A stretch of DNA of 64,000 nucleotides, taken from the NCBI RefSeq assembly GCF_014633365.1, contig NC_068340.1, positions 18,703,879 through 18,767,878 of the forward strand. Direction: 5' to 3'. Of the stretch, positions 23,507-37,060 are shown one piece after another. The DNA is from Diospyros lotus (lineage: Eukaryota > Streptophyta > Magnoliopsida > Ericales > Ebenaceae). A program made the position numbers and the translations under genes. Positions within the stretch are counted from its first letter, which is position 1, and the number at the start of each line of letters is the position of its first letter. The notes below the pieces were generated by a model. It did not search any database and had not been told where the DNA came from. It saw only the letters and a program-made list of their open reading frames with translations.

Positions 23507-25542
23507 TCACGGGAAATAATTATCAAAATTGACGTTCACATCTTCATAGTTGTTATTGGTAATACTAGTGAACCCATCATTATGTGTGCCATCAAAAGAA
23601 TACTGGGGGTGATATGGGTCATCCAACCCATCTAACCTGAAATGATTGGAAAAAATGGTAATATGAGATGCACAACACAACTTGTAAAATGAGTTAAATC
23701 AGTTTGGAGAAATAATCTAACAAATACATTACCTATCATGCAACTTGTAACGACATTCAGATCATGTACCACTTGTTTCTCCTTGCGGCTTTTGATCATA
23801 TTCCTACTCATCCCAATATTTCTGCCATTGTCAATATCTTGAACCCTAATGTGCAAACTTTCAAATTCATTCAATAGAAAGGTGCTGCGAGCATCTGTTA
23901 AAGACGTATCATTGACCAACAATGAAGCTTTGTGTGATAATAACCCATGCCTTGCCATTAAGGATTGACTAGAACCATCATCGACTGAGGAACTAGTTAA
24001 AGGTTCGTGTGCAGGTCCAATATTTGCATTCTTTGTCCATCTCCTTAAAATATATTTTTTCGGTAACTACAAGACTTGTTTTTTCTTCAAATAGCACAAC
24101 ATGTGTCGACATGGATAACCGTCGAACTTAAACATTCAACAACTGCATGATATGAAATCATACTCTAGGTGATAAATCAATTCTCGGTGCCTATCAAAAT
24201 GTTTTCATTGCTCAAAACGCTTCATGCTGTACACCTTAACAATTATGGAGTTTGATCTCTTTGAACAAATGTAGAAGTTGCTTTGCTCAACTTCCTTCTG
24301 GAACAACAAAAATATATGCTTCGTGTATATCTGTACCATCTGTTGCTCCAACATAACAACTCAGGTCAGCCTCGGTTGTTCATTGAGATCAATATGGTTG
24401 GCAACTAATTCCTTGTGGCATTGATGAGCTAACGCTCTATTGAAACATGTGATGAAGTCCATCAATGAGTTATTTTTGTTGACATACCTCTTCAAAAATG
24501 AGTGATTGCTCTCAACCCTTTGGCTACTAGACATTCCTGCACTAAATACATGGTTGACATACGTTGGTACCCATCGATTGCGTATTTCATACATGTTGAT
24601 CAACCAATCATTGCTGTCTAAATTGGTGGTTTCCATTATCTCGGTCCACCGTTGTTCGAACTCCTCAGGCGATTCAGACTGTTTAATAATATTTACCAGC
24701 CTGTGATACTGCTCATTATATAGCATGACATTGATTTTTTCTAAAAACTTGTTCAAAATATGCCACAGGCAAAACTGGTGTTGAGTGAACGGCAATAGCA
24801 TTGAGATAGCCTTTGAAATTGCAGCGTCTTGATCAGTGATTATAACAACAGGGGTCGCTTGGTTTGGCATAGCTTCTAAGAACTTCGAAAACAACCAAAC
24901 AAATGATTCTATCATCTCATCACTTAACAATCTGCAACCAAAAATAATGGTCTGGCCATGATGATTTACACCAACAAATAGGGCAAATATCATCGAGTAC
25001 CTATTGGTGTTGTAGGTTGTATCAAACACCACAACATCGCCAAAGAAGGCATATGATCTTCTTGATTCAGAATCAGCCCAAAAACAACGAAGCATCCTAT
25101 TATCCGAGTCCGTATCATAATCAAAGAAAAAGTTTGGATTTTTTTCTCTCTCAAATGTGAAATGCTCGATTAGTGTTTCAGCGTCATGACCCATTTATTC
25201 CTGACGCAACGAGCTAACATGATTCCTAATATCTTTCTCAATACAACCCATCGATGATGGATCGCCCGACTCTATCTCCATTATTCGCACTTGTTGACAT
25301 GTTGGTATATTGGCTTCCAAAAATTGTTGCGCAAGTGCCTTCTTTGTCCCTGAGACTTTTAGGTGTGATCTTAACAAATGTACTCTACTAGGAGTAGTTA
25401 GACCATGGTTGTGTTCCTCCACAAAGTGGCTAACCACCCAACTATTGACAGTTTGTTGCTTCACTATCGATAATCTAGCATTTCACCCAAGTCGTGTATG
25501 TCCACGATTTCTTTCGCCAACCCGTGGCATAGCATTTTTACG
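23507..25542 (-). pseudogene. FAR1/MULE transposase, main (C-terminal) part
   Basis: Starts beside the CACTA insertion with KNAMPRVGERNRGHTRLG and the end of the FAR1 DNA-binding domain (WVVSHFVEEHNHGLTTPSR). The MULE domain follows at 25,194-24,361: VVVFDTTYNTNRY holds the first Asp, VIITDQDAAISKAI the second, and QHQFCLWHILNKFLEKI is typical. A SWIM finger (CSC...YPCRH) lies at about 24,140-24,095. A last intron (23,637-23,732, GTAATG to TTTCAG) precedes the end at 23,507. In-frame stops lie after SSLRQE (25,195), within the SWIM finger and near 24,215 and 24,065. The family includes FAR1/FRS transcription factors and FAR1-type Mutator transposases; the flanking inverted repeats favour a transposase. 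Confidence 0.9.
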
Positions 25543-26000
25543 TGTGAGGGTTTTACCCACACACGTAAATGTGTGTGGGTAAAACTTAAGATATTACCCA
25601 CACATATATGTGTAGGTAAATATTTTTGTATGTGTAGGTATTTTTATGTCGGAAAGTTGTAATTGTGACGTGGCTGATGATATGGTTGATGATGTGGCTT
25701 TAATTGGATAATGATGTGGCACGACACATATATTTGTTTATGTGTAGGTAAAGTAAAGATTATGTGTGGGCAATAATATAAAAAATAATTTTCATATGTG
25801 TGGGTAAAAAACTTAATGTGTAGGTAAAAAAAATATTATGTGTGGATAATAATTTAAAAAAATTTAGAATATGTGTGGGTAAAAAAAAATTATAATGTGG
25901 GTAATAAATATATTATGTGTGGGCAATAATATAAAAAATAATTTCTATATGAGAGGATAATTTTTATATGTGTGGCTAAAAAACATATTATGTGTGCACA
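25543..26000. repeat. left subterminal repeats of CACTA 2
   Basis: About a dozen copies of TATGTGTGGGTAA and its complement, including a perfect hairpin-like pair at 25,551-25,585. These match the right-end array. Confidence 0.88.
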
Positions 26001-26162
26001 AAACTAAAATTGTATATTTAAAATCTCAATTGTTGAAACATCTATTACAATATAGTTCAAATATATACGCACCAAAAAAGTCATAAAGTCATAAAATAAG
26101 CATAAAATCATGAAGTCACCTAAAAAGTTAACATATATGAAAACAAAGCATAAAATAAATTA

Positions 26163-28251
26163 TTAAATCTCGTCTCCAAACTCTTGTTCAATAGAATGGA
26201 GGGAGTGGCTGGAGCTGGATGGGTCAAGACGAGAATGGCCGAGGCAGGATCGTCCTGAACTATGATTCGATGGTACATGTGGAGTGGATGGAGGAGGCAT
26301 AATATTCTTCTCAATTAAAACTTGTCGCAACATGTTTACATCTCCCTGGAGCTCTCGAAAAAGAGACTTGTATTGGTTCAAATCTTCTACCAATTCATTG
26401 TAGGTTGGACGATTGGACTCCTCACTAGTACATGTTGTCCCAGAAGTACTAGGAGATCGCCCCCAACCAAACAATCGAATAGATTTTCGTCCAAGGACCT
26501 TTTCTAAAATATCCTTATCAGTCATTTTATCTGGAGGATTATCTCGCCTTAGCTGCATCATTTGTTCCTATAAAAAAATGCAACATATTCTTAATCAACT
26601 ATTTTTAAATTAAAAATATAGTCTCAATTATGCCAATGTAAAGCAGTTAAATTTATAAGGTATATACTCAATTATGCCAATGTTTTTAATTAGTAATTAA
26701 AAACATCTTCATGTGTCAACTGAAGGGATGATGAAGGTATCAAATGTAAGATATATGTCAATTTGCAATCTACTCTAGATGATTCCAAGAATGTAGTTCT
26801 CATTTAGCTAAATTTGATAACATTCTATGTATTCTAACTCTTTTAACTTAGGAAAAAAATAATTTACTTACATATTTAGCCTCTAACTCTAGATATGACC
26901 AACCGTGTTCGGAATGCCAATGTCGAAGATGCCAAGTCTCAATATGTCTTGTCGGGGCATCTAAGTTAGCTCCACGAATAACGTGATGACGCGCTGTACT
27001 CCTTGAACCATTTCTAGATTCCCACTTTCGTTTTGCACGAGAGTCGGCATTCTTCTGTGCTCGTTCCTTTTAAAATTAACAATTCACTAATAAATATATA
27101 TTTTCATTAATAAGAAAGAGAAATCCTAAAAAAAATTATAAGCATTACCATAAAAATAGGATTTGTCCAAAGATCACAAAGGTAATCCCAATCCTCTTGG
27201 CTCACTTCCTCATGGCGCTTACTCTTGGCCTTAATTAGATCTTCCTCTCCTCCAATTTCTTTGAAGTAAGCATGTAGTTTATATTTGTGGCCTCTCCAAG
27301 CTCGTTGTATTTGTTTATCGATGACCTTTTGGACATTCCTATCCTTAATGTTGATATCAAAAACAGTCTAAAAAAGAAAAGAAGTCATATAATATTAGGA
27401 ATAAGAAACCATATAAATATACAAAGTAAAAGTAATAAAATGATGATTTACTTACAAGAAGTTTGTGACGAAGCGGTGCCCTAACTATCGAAGGTACACA
27501 TCTCCACTCTTTATATTGAAAGTTGCAATTTTTATGTACAATGTACCCAATTTCATTATTAAACATTTATGTGTTGTCACAAATAGCTTGTATAAGAGTA
27601 AAATTAAACTCCACAGTCAATTTTCCCTTAACATGTTTCTTCAGCTTCCGAGCACGTTGTCCATAAGTACTCCCGCGTCCATTTGAACCTTCAGGTGCAT
27701 CCACATCCACATCTGCAGCTGTTGATTAAGATGAGGTGTGCACATCCACATCTATAGCTAAAGATATTAGACACAGAAACTGATTGAATTCTGACTTTGT
27801 TATACTTTAATCTAATCATGACTTAAATCTTAATTTCTTAGAAACAGAAACTGACTTTGTTATACTTGGCAATTTATTACATGAAACCTAACATTATAAG
27901 CAAATAAACTCATAATAGAATCAATAATAAATCTAAATGCAGCAAACTAGATTGTGATAGTTTGCAAACCAGAGTGTGCGACAACTGATAGAGATGGGAC
28001 TGTAATAGGCTCCACTTACGGAGATGTAGTGGGGGCAACAATAGGCTCTATATTTCCTCCAACCTGCCCTCCTATATAAAAATGAATATGCATATAAGCA
28101 CCAAAGATAAATGTTGGCAAAATAATGAAATCAACAATAAATTTAAATGCAACAAACTAGAATTTGATGTAGTGGGGGCAGCAATAGGCTTTGTTTGTCC
28201 TCCAACCCGTCCTCTTCGTCCACCCCTACCCCTTCGCCCACCAGGAGCCAT
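26163..28251 (-). pseudogene. CACTA 2 ORF1 (plant En/Spm transposase, TNPA-like family)
   Basis: ATG at 28,251 gives a Gly/Arg-rich N-terminus (MAPGGRRGRGGRRGRVGG). Then come a degenerate middle (27,550-26,880) with KRKWESRNGSRSTARHHVIR and LDAPTRHIETWHLRHWHSEH, and a last exon (26,561-26,163) with MTDKDILEKVLGRKSIRLFG, the D-x-VLG motif of this family. A coiled-coil-like stretch (NELVEDLNQYKSLFRELQGD) and a Ser-rich end finish it. Multi-exon structure is inferred from intron-like AT-rich gaps; exact exons are not resolved. ATG lies only 20 bases after the TNP2 stop codon. I treat it as damaged because its middle is not continuous. Confidence 0.72.
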
Positions 28252-28271
28252 GTAAGAACTGTAATAAAAAA

Positions 28272-31200
28272 TCATGCATCATCATCATCATCGTCATCAA
28301 GATCTGGGTCATCAGAGTCGTCATCAGTCTCAGATTTTAAAGTTACTTCATCGGTAATAGAAAATCTACCGTCGTCATCAGAATCCTCAATATCTTCCAA
28401 GTTCTATTCTCGATCATTAAGAAATGCTTGTTCACTACGTAATTTAACCACCAACTCATGAGGCAAACTTATTGGTTCTTCATTTTGCCGAACCAATAAA
28501 GACATGTCAACTACTTCTTTCGTTAGCTGAAAATGCGATAACTCACTAGATTCTTCCTCTTGAAAGATATCATCGTTCACCCTTTCTTCATCATCGTCAT
28601 GCTCAATTATATCATATATGTTCCTATGATTTACCTTTTGAACAACCATCCAATTCTTTCCCCGACTCCGATCATTTAGATAAAAACTTGTTGAGCTTGT
28701 GTGGCCAAAATAAATGGATCTTCAGCATACCAATTAGATGTAATGTCAAGTGATGTCAAATTATTATTAACCACTATTCTTTTTCCTTTTGGATCAGTAT
28801 TGTACCACTTGCAACGAAACATGAATACTGTACGTTGATAGATGAAATCCAATTCTAAAATTTCAAGTAGAACATCATAATATGTGAAATCACTACTCTC
28901 ATAATCACCCTCTGTACAAACTCCACTACATTGTGTCTTGAACTTGTCGTCACGTTCTTTGCAGCGAAATCTAATGCCATTGACAATGCAACTATGCCAA
29001 ATTGTGTAACGATCATCTGCATATTGTGACAATGAGTACAAATCACTAGTTGCTTTAGGATCGCCATTGACTCTAAGATTAGCCATCTGTAGACAACTAA
29101 TATTAGAGATAATAATTTAAGATGAATTAGAAAATATATATATATATACAGAAGATTTTAACCTTGTTCTTGAACCAAGAAGGAAATTCATGTTTTTGTA
29201 CGGCTTCGAAATCTTCTTCCCGCACATTTCTCAAACGCAATACTTCTTTATGCTCACTGTAATGAAACAACTGGTCAATACTTATTTTAGATTGAACCAT
29301 TAATTACATTTTAAAAATATTTTATATGTGCCCAACTCACTTCATGTAACCATCAAGTTCATCTCCGCAGTTATTCAAAAGGTACCATTGCACCACATGG
29401 TCATAAACCCTTAGCTTACCAAATTTAGAGGCCCCCATCGTATGAATCTTATTGTTGAATAACTCCATCTTATGTTGTGTACTAGGTACATCCCAATTAC
29501 GTTCTAAATGTTTGAATCTTGTCTCAATATTATGCAAATATCGAGATAAAAATGTCATAGCCTCATCAACAACATATGCTTCAGTAATGGAACCAACAGG
29601 GCGTGCAAAGTTATGAACGTATCCCTTGTATGTACCTATGCGACGTTCAATGCCAAACATCCATCTCAGACTGACTGGTCCACCCCACAATGCTTGTTCA
29701 GGTAAATGCACACATAAGTGAACCATAATTGTAAAGAATGACAAAGGAAATATCTTTTCAAGTTTACATAGTATGATAACAATCCATGTCTTCATATTCT
29801 CAAGTTCGTTGACATATAGAGTCTTGGCACTTAATTTTTTAAAGAATTGGCAAAACTTAATTAGTGTGGCTCGTATTTTCTTGTCTAAGTATGGGAGAAT
29901 GGCCACTGGTAGTATTTTTTGGAGCAATACATGACAATCATGTGTTTTCATCCCTCCAAGTGTATGAGAGTCTGTCACACAACGACTGATGTTTGAAGCA
30001 TACCCATCCGGAAAGCAAACTGACTTGATAAAGTCACAAAACCCCTCACAATCTGATTTACTCAAGGTGTAATTTGCATGAGGTTTCTCAAATTTTCCAT
30101 TCCGCTCCTTCAACCATAATTCTTTACGAATGTTAAGATCTTCCAAGTCTAAATGTGCCTTCATAGTATCCTTCAACTTTATGGGATCATTCAACAAGGT
30201 CCCAACAATATTATCACAAACATTTTTTTCAATATACATGACATCAAGATTATGACGCATCAATAGCTTTGACCAATATGGTAGTTCAAACAATATACTC
30301 TTTTTTGACCAATTCAACTCATCAACACCACGTCTACGTTTTCTATCATCATTATTAAGTGCTTTACCAGGGGTGCATATAGGTACCTCTTCTAACTGCA
30401 ACAAAATATCATCACCGAAAAATTGACGAGGTGGTCCCCTTTTTTCTGGTTTTCCGTCATACTCTGTACTCCTTCGCCACAGGTGTGTTTTACTTAAGAA
30501 GCATCTGTGCCCTGTATAACATTGTTTTCCCCAAATTCATCTGGAACGAGTATCCTCAAGGCATATCGGACATGCCAATTTACCCATAGTGCTCCACCCA
30601 GACAAGTAAGCATAAGCAGGGAAGTTGCTAATTGTCTACATAACTGTTGCACGAAGAGTGAAACTTAATCGAGAGTATTCATCGTATGCTTGAACTCCGT
30701 TACACCATAAAACTTTAAGCTCATCCACAAGCAGTCATAAAAATACATCAAAGTCCTTACCAGGGGACTTTGGTCCTGGAATCAACAACGTTAAGAGGTA
30801 GTTGCTCTTATGCATTGAACGCCAAGGCGGCATGTTATAAGGCATCAAAATGACTGGCCAAATACTATGTGTTGTTGACATATTGCTAAATGAATTGAAC
30901 CCATCTGAAGCTAACCCCAATCGTACATTCCTTGAATCAGCAGCAAAGTTAGGGTACAACTCATCAAAGTGCTTCCAAGCCTTCCCATCAGCAGGATGAC
31001 GCAACACTCCAGGCTCTTCCGCACGAATTTCTTTATGCCAACGCATGTCTCTAGCTGTGTGTCGTGAGCTATATAACCGCTTCAAACGAGGCGTGATAGG
31101 GAAGTATCGTAGCCTCTTATGCGGAATCTTGTTACGAACATAGCGACTATATTTACAGATAGGACATATTGTAGCATTACTGTGTTCACCATAAAAGATA

Positions 31201-31855
31201 GCACAATCATATAGAAAAACATCAATATGCTCATAACCCAAACCGACGTCACAAAGCAATCTTCTAGTGTCATAATAGTTCTCTGGATAATTATTATCCT
31301 TTGGGAGCACCTCATGGATTAGCTTCAACAGCATCTCAAAAGAATTATCACTCCACTTGTTCATCAGCTTCACAACAAAGGTTAAAGCAGAGAAATTCAC
31401 ATCCATTATATACAGGATTATTTAAAGCTTCATATAGCTTCTCATAACGGAATTCTTCAATAGCTGGTCGTTTATTTCCAACAAAGTCACTCATCGACCC
31501 AATATTAAAAAGGTCAACACCAACCGCATCGTGCAATCCTTCTCCCAATCCATCAAATTGCTCATTAAAGAATTCCTCATTATCCACACCTTCTTCCTCC
31601 TCGAATTCTTCCTTCTCAGGTTCTTTCTCACCATGGTACACCCATCGTGTGTATGAGTCATCAATTCCCTTTCTAATCAAATGAGCTCTAATGACATCTA
31701 TGCTTTGCAACCTCCTATTAGCACAGATTGAGCATGGGCATAAAGTTAACCCTGCAGAATTCAAACTCTCTTTTGTGATAGTTATAAATTCTTCTATCCC
31801 TGCCACATATTGAGGAGATAACCCTATTCGGGTTCTTTACCCATTCACGATCCAT
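28272..31855 (-). pseudogene. CACTA 2 TNP2 transposase, nearly complete but interrupted
   Basis: ATG at 31,855 (MDREWVK) starts the transposase-associated domain, with a frameshift right after it; CPCSICANRRLQSIDVIRAH follows. Transposase_21 runs from 31,406 (GLASDGFNSFSNMSTTHSIW, PVILMPYNMPPWRSMHKSN) through GWSTMGKLACPICLEDTRSR to NLDVMYIEKNVCDNIVGTLL. DUF4218 is in 29,900-29,400 (LPEQALWGGPVSLRWMFGIE), an intron starts at about 29,338 (GTGAGT), then DUF4216 (FRCKWYNTDPKGKRIV) and an Asp-rich tail end at 28,272. Three in-frame stops (about 30,736, 30,643, 30,540; one where Trp is usual) and a frameshift near 28,680 block it. Unlike CACTA 1, the catalytic region is present. Confidence 0.88.
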
Positions 31856-34755
31856 ACTCTATATCTTTTCACGCTCTACACAAAAGTAACACATTAAGAC
31901 ATATTAAGTAAATAAATATATGACCGTTAACACAAAGGAATGTTAGTTAAACCTAAATTTCTTTTATGAAACTAGTACACAATAGTTGCAATGTGAAATA
32001 TTAGCCGGTAACGTGGTAACCTCCTCCTAGATTTTCCAAGAAATACAATAAGCAGCTAGCAAGAAAAAGAATAGCAAGGAGAGAATTAATTAATAAGGTG
32101 AAAGATGATATATATATATATTTATACATGCAGATGCAATCATGCAAATGAAAGAGAAAAGTAACCCAAATCAGTTGTGGGTGAAGGCCAGGTTGTCGGC
32201 TTTTTTTTATTAGGTTATGTCTTGATCTCTTTGATAAAGTTCTACGTACAGTGGTTGTGGTCAATCTTTAGATTTAGAAAAATACAAAATGAAATAATAA
32301 AAAATAAAACACCCAAAATGTGTACCCAAATGATTAATCATTGATCAATTGCTATTAAGTCTCTCTTTCTTTTCTCTTTAAGATCACCATTACTAAGAAT
32401 GTGAATATATAAATTTGATGGGAGAGAAGAGAGGACCTACTCTATTTAAATAATTATATAATTAATAGCAGTCTCATTATCCAGTATTAATATATAGGCC
32501 CAACCAGCTTAATCTATCTTTTATTCACACCAAATTTATAAAATAAGCCGAACTTCTAAGAATTCATAAGTATATATATATACATATATCTCACTTCAAC
32601 CCATCTCTTAAAACCAAAAATCTTACAATCAATTAATAGCAACCCACTAAATGTAAAATTCTACCATTTTACCTTAACCACAAGATAATAAAAAGGTAAT
32701 TATTTTTAATAAATTGACTATCAAATTATGGCACTTGTGGCATTTTTTTACATCATATGAATAAGCATATAAAACAAATTGTTTAACTAAAACTTAAAAA
32801 ACAAAACAATGGATTAAAGTTACGTGGTTCATGATCAGGATGATATAATTTATCATATATAACCCACTTCATCTATTTACAATTCCAATATATGATAATA
32901 CATGATTTTTTTTTATTGACATACACATAGTATTACAATTATAAATATTTTATTTTCCCAAGCTCAAGTTGGGTCCAAGTCAAATTTGAGTGTACATTGA
33001 CTAAATTCACTAAATATTCACAATAATCTCTAAACTACACCCATCAATTAAACACATTAAATATTAATTATAAAAACAAACTATTATAATTTCTTACCAT
33101 ATATTTTATTTTCCCAAGCTCAAGTAGAGATTAGAAATCACCGGAAAATATTCACAATGAGGGCTCACCTGGTGGACAAACACCAGCCCAAGGCCATGGC
33201 CACCTTGGATTGGATACATAACTAATAAATAACTCAACTGATAAAGTGATGCTGAAACTAAATTTTCTTCTTATTATAATATGTATATGTAAATTGGTAC
33301 ATCATCAAGAGGCTAAGGCTCTCCATTTTTTATTTATCAAATAGGAGAGTGGAACTTTGGAATGGCTATTAATATATTACTTCATCTCAATCCATTCTCA
33401 TCTGTCAAATATGGAAACCTAATTCTCTTGTTGAAATGTGAAATCTTCTATAATTGTTACTTGGTTTGTTCTATAATTGTTACTTGGTTTGTGTTTGGTT
33501 GCAGAATAATTAATAGTTGTGATTATTGTCATGAGTATATAATTATGTAGTTGTGATATCGTTTTAATTACTTCTTGTTGAATGAATACATAAACAGTAG
33601 CATGAATGTTTATGTAAATTAAAATTTTATTTATATGGTGTCGTCGCTCGAATATAATAAAAAAATTATTTATTACAAAATTCGTTGTTAAATCACTTAA
33701 AATCTACAAGAAAGATAATGATCAAAAAAACACATAAGAGTTATTGTGTGTATATTTCAATAAATAAATTTGACAATGATTTCAAATATGTTATGTCAAT
33801 AAAAAAATTGAGGCGTACATTTGTTGAAGAATTGAATGCAATCATTATGCACCTGTACAGCCTATGGATAAATTACATTTAATACTCTTACTTTTTAAAA
33901 TTATAGTAATTATCCTTATTATTCAAAAGTCACATCAAATTACTCCTTGATGTTATATTTACATTCCAGAGAGGTACGCTTGATGTTTCATAAAATTACA
34001 CAGTTTTTTATAAAATAATGTCAGTTTAATTTCTAGAATGTGGGAGCACCCACTACAATTTAATGAAGTATCCAAATTTCAATTAGAATTATCCCAACAA
34101 CAATGATTTTTGACTCAAATTCCTAGGCCGACACTGCAGGTCAAGTGGATGATACTCAACCCATGTTGGCCCATTTTGACCCAAAAGTGAAGTGTTATTA
34201 GTCAAACACCAATCCACAAGATTCATCTCACTTTGGAATTTTGCATTATTCATGAATGAATGAGTGCTAGAAGAAGGGATTATAAAGGCTTAAATATTAC
34301 CATTGATTTTATGTTTAGGATGCTAGAAAATTGGTAATATTTGCACGGGCAAAAGGTGGAGGAGGGGGTGGTGCTGGACGTTGGGGACCCCCAACTGGCG
34401 GGCAGGGCGCACCATTCATGAACCAACAGCCACATCTCCAATTTATTTTTATAATTTCTTATCATATAATTAAATATTAATTATAAATAACCTTATCTGG
34501 AGTACTGTTTGGAAAGCGGGATGATGAAAAGGAAAGTGAAAGAATGAGGGGTTTTAGGGAAACAGTTACAGAGCTTCTCTGTTAAGTTTGTAATACATAT
34601 ACACACGTATATACACATATACATATACTCACACAAAATATATATTAGTCACACAGGATTCTCACACACATATATATATATACATATACATATACTCACA
34701 CATATATATACATATACATATACATATACTCACATGTATAATAGGGTGTTTCAAG
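31856..34755. other. CACTA 2 upstream region, no recognisable gene
   Basis: AT-rich non-coding DNA. It includes a short tandem copy TATAATTGTTACTTGGTTTG (33,449-33,498) and TA/CA microsatellite DNA at 34,590-34,740. Short frames show no known domain. Confidence 0.5.
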
Positions 34756-34995
34756 AGACGAATCTGGCATGGCGGATGCAAAGGCAAAGCCGGATCGAGC
34801 TGGAGGCAGCGGCAATTGGAGGCGGAGGTAATGGCGAATGGGTCGACGACAGAAGTACTTAACAGATAGAGAGAGCGAGAGAGAAAGAGAGGGGTGAGTT
34901 AGAGTTAGGATTAGATTTAGGAATTTATTGATTTGGGGAAAGAGGAGGGGAGAGGAAGAGGGAGAGGGAGAGGGAGAGAGAGAGAGAGAGATACG
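34756..34995. repeat. GC/purine-rich block upstream of CACTA 2 TNP2
   Basis: GGCGGATGCAAAGGCAAAGC then GGAGGCAGCGGCAATTGGAG, ending in (AG)n at 34,850-34,991, inside AT-rich DNA. Position about 2.9 kb upstream of TNP2 and the AT-rich sequence after it mirror CACTA 1. It may be the transcription-start region of the element, but that is inference. Confidence 0.55.
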
Positions 34996-37060
34996 TGGGT
35001 GTAGTTCCAGCCCATGTTTTTTTTTTTAATATTTATTTTTTAAATAAAAATAAAATAATTTATGTAAATAATATTATTAATTATTTAATTGATAAAAATA
35101 AAATAATTTATGATTATGATAACTAATAAAATAATAATTTAAAATAATAATCTAAAATATGATAATAAAATAATTTAAATTATTATATCAAATTAATATT
35201 TATTTAAAAAAAGTTACCTAAAATAATAAAAATCATTAAAAATATAAGGAGGAAGTGGAGTTTGCTGTTTGCTACTTAATCTAATACTCTTTTTCTTTTT
35301 GTTGATTAATAAAAAATTTAATCAAAACAATGATATTTGAATTTGAATTAATCAATTTATTGAGTGTATGAAGGTACAACTATACCCCTTGTGTGGACAG
35401 ATTGAGAAATTCATTTTTAAATAGTCTTAATTTTGAAGGAAAATCAATCCCAAAAAATTGAATGAAATCATTCACTTTCTTATTCTTTAAATATTTTTAA
35501 TTTTGCAGAGAGAGAGAGAATGCTGCTACTATGATTCATTTTAATGTGAAAGTTTTAATGTGAAAGTTTGTTCTTTAAAGTTTTCATTCTAATATTTCTA
35601 TATTAGTTGCTTTACTTTTACTTAGTACTGTTGTTATTATTATCTTCTAATTGTTAGTCTAATAGCTTTCATATGCTTAGTTTGTATAGTTTATTATATA
35701 ATTGTATATGGTATATATATGTGATAAAATTCATTAAGAATAAAATGACCAAATTTATAGATATTAACTAATAGATCTTTAAGACCTCAAATAATTGCTT
35801 ATACGACGTCATTATAACAATTACATGAGCCACTAAATTTAAACTAAAAGAATAACTTCTCATCTAAAAATTATTTTTTTACAAAAAAATTATCATTAAT
35901 ATAATGGTAATACTTAATTATCATTTGTAACACCACGTGGCTATTTACTCTAAATTGATGGGTTGATTTAATAAAAAGGACGCTCAACATGTGATACCTA
36001 TCCTTATTGTTTGACAGTGATCTTGATTGCATTTAATATTTAGTTGTGTTATTATTATTTTTTGAACTTTTTAACTATCGAGGCTTTTGGTTTAAATCAA
36101 AAGTATAGTTTATTGCAAGTGAAAAGAAGTCAATGTTTTGGGACGGGACGCCGTCGTGGGTGAATTGGAGGGAAATGGAAATTTCTTTTTCGCTGCTTTG
36201 ATTTATTTATTAATTAAAAGCATAAATTTGTCCTGGATTAAAGAATAGGCCTAAAACAAAGACATAACTCAAATATAAAATCAAGAAATCATAAATAATC
36301 ATAAAAGGTAATTTAAAATGGCTAAAACATAATAACAGTAACGGTAAAGTGGCTAGTTCAATTCGGTTCGTCGAGCTATCCCAAAAGCATATATTATAAG
36401 CTGAAAACGGACACCGTATGTGAACTCTATGCCCATAATATCGAACATCGACACTACAATCATATTTTTGAATTCTCGTGTTTGTCCAGATACTATAATG
36501 CAGTACGATCCGCATCATATATTCTATTCTTTTTAATATGTTCATAATTTTTAATATATTGTATTATCAACAAATAATTAATGCTTAATTATAATAACTT
36601 AATAATTATATTCAAGCATTTACAGAATTATATTAGGAATTGCTTATAATAGTGTTAATTAGATCTTAATAATTCTTTTTTGATTAAAATTAATAAAAAT
36701 ATATTCAATAAGAAAAAACTGTAAATATAACCCTTAAACACAAAAATCAGAGAAAAGAGAAAGAAGATAATCGGTGTGAGAAATGTTGGAAAGAACGGGA
36801 AAATGTCCATAGCTTCATAACTTTGTCTCTATTCCTATAAAAACTTATTATGAGGTTAATGATACCATATATTTGTTAAAGTTTTAGAAATTTTAAAAAT
36901 GAGCAAATGAGCAAAAGAGGGATTTAATTTTAGGGAAAGGTGAATTTTAGTGCAGAGATTTAGTTTTAGGTTTATTATTTGTATTGTAAATAAAATAAAA
37001 AATAAATTATTTTAAGTTATAAACATTAAAACGACGTAATTTTGTAATTTAAGTATGAAA
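34996..37060. other. AT-rich non-coding interior of CACTA 2
   Basis: No gene seen. The open frame at 36,210-36,545 (minus) has no recognisable domain and biased AT-rich codons; I regard it as chance. Confidence 0.5.

Noticed and set aside
25534..25542. Chance match explaining the 9-mer at the CACTA 2 ends
   Set aside because: The 9-mer touches both element ends exactly and is needed once for an uninterrupted FAR1 frame, so coincidence is very unlikely.
36210..36545. 111-residue minus-strand frame in CACTA 2
   Set aside because: Hydrophobic AT-rich translation with no recognisable family; expected by chance in this composition.
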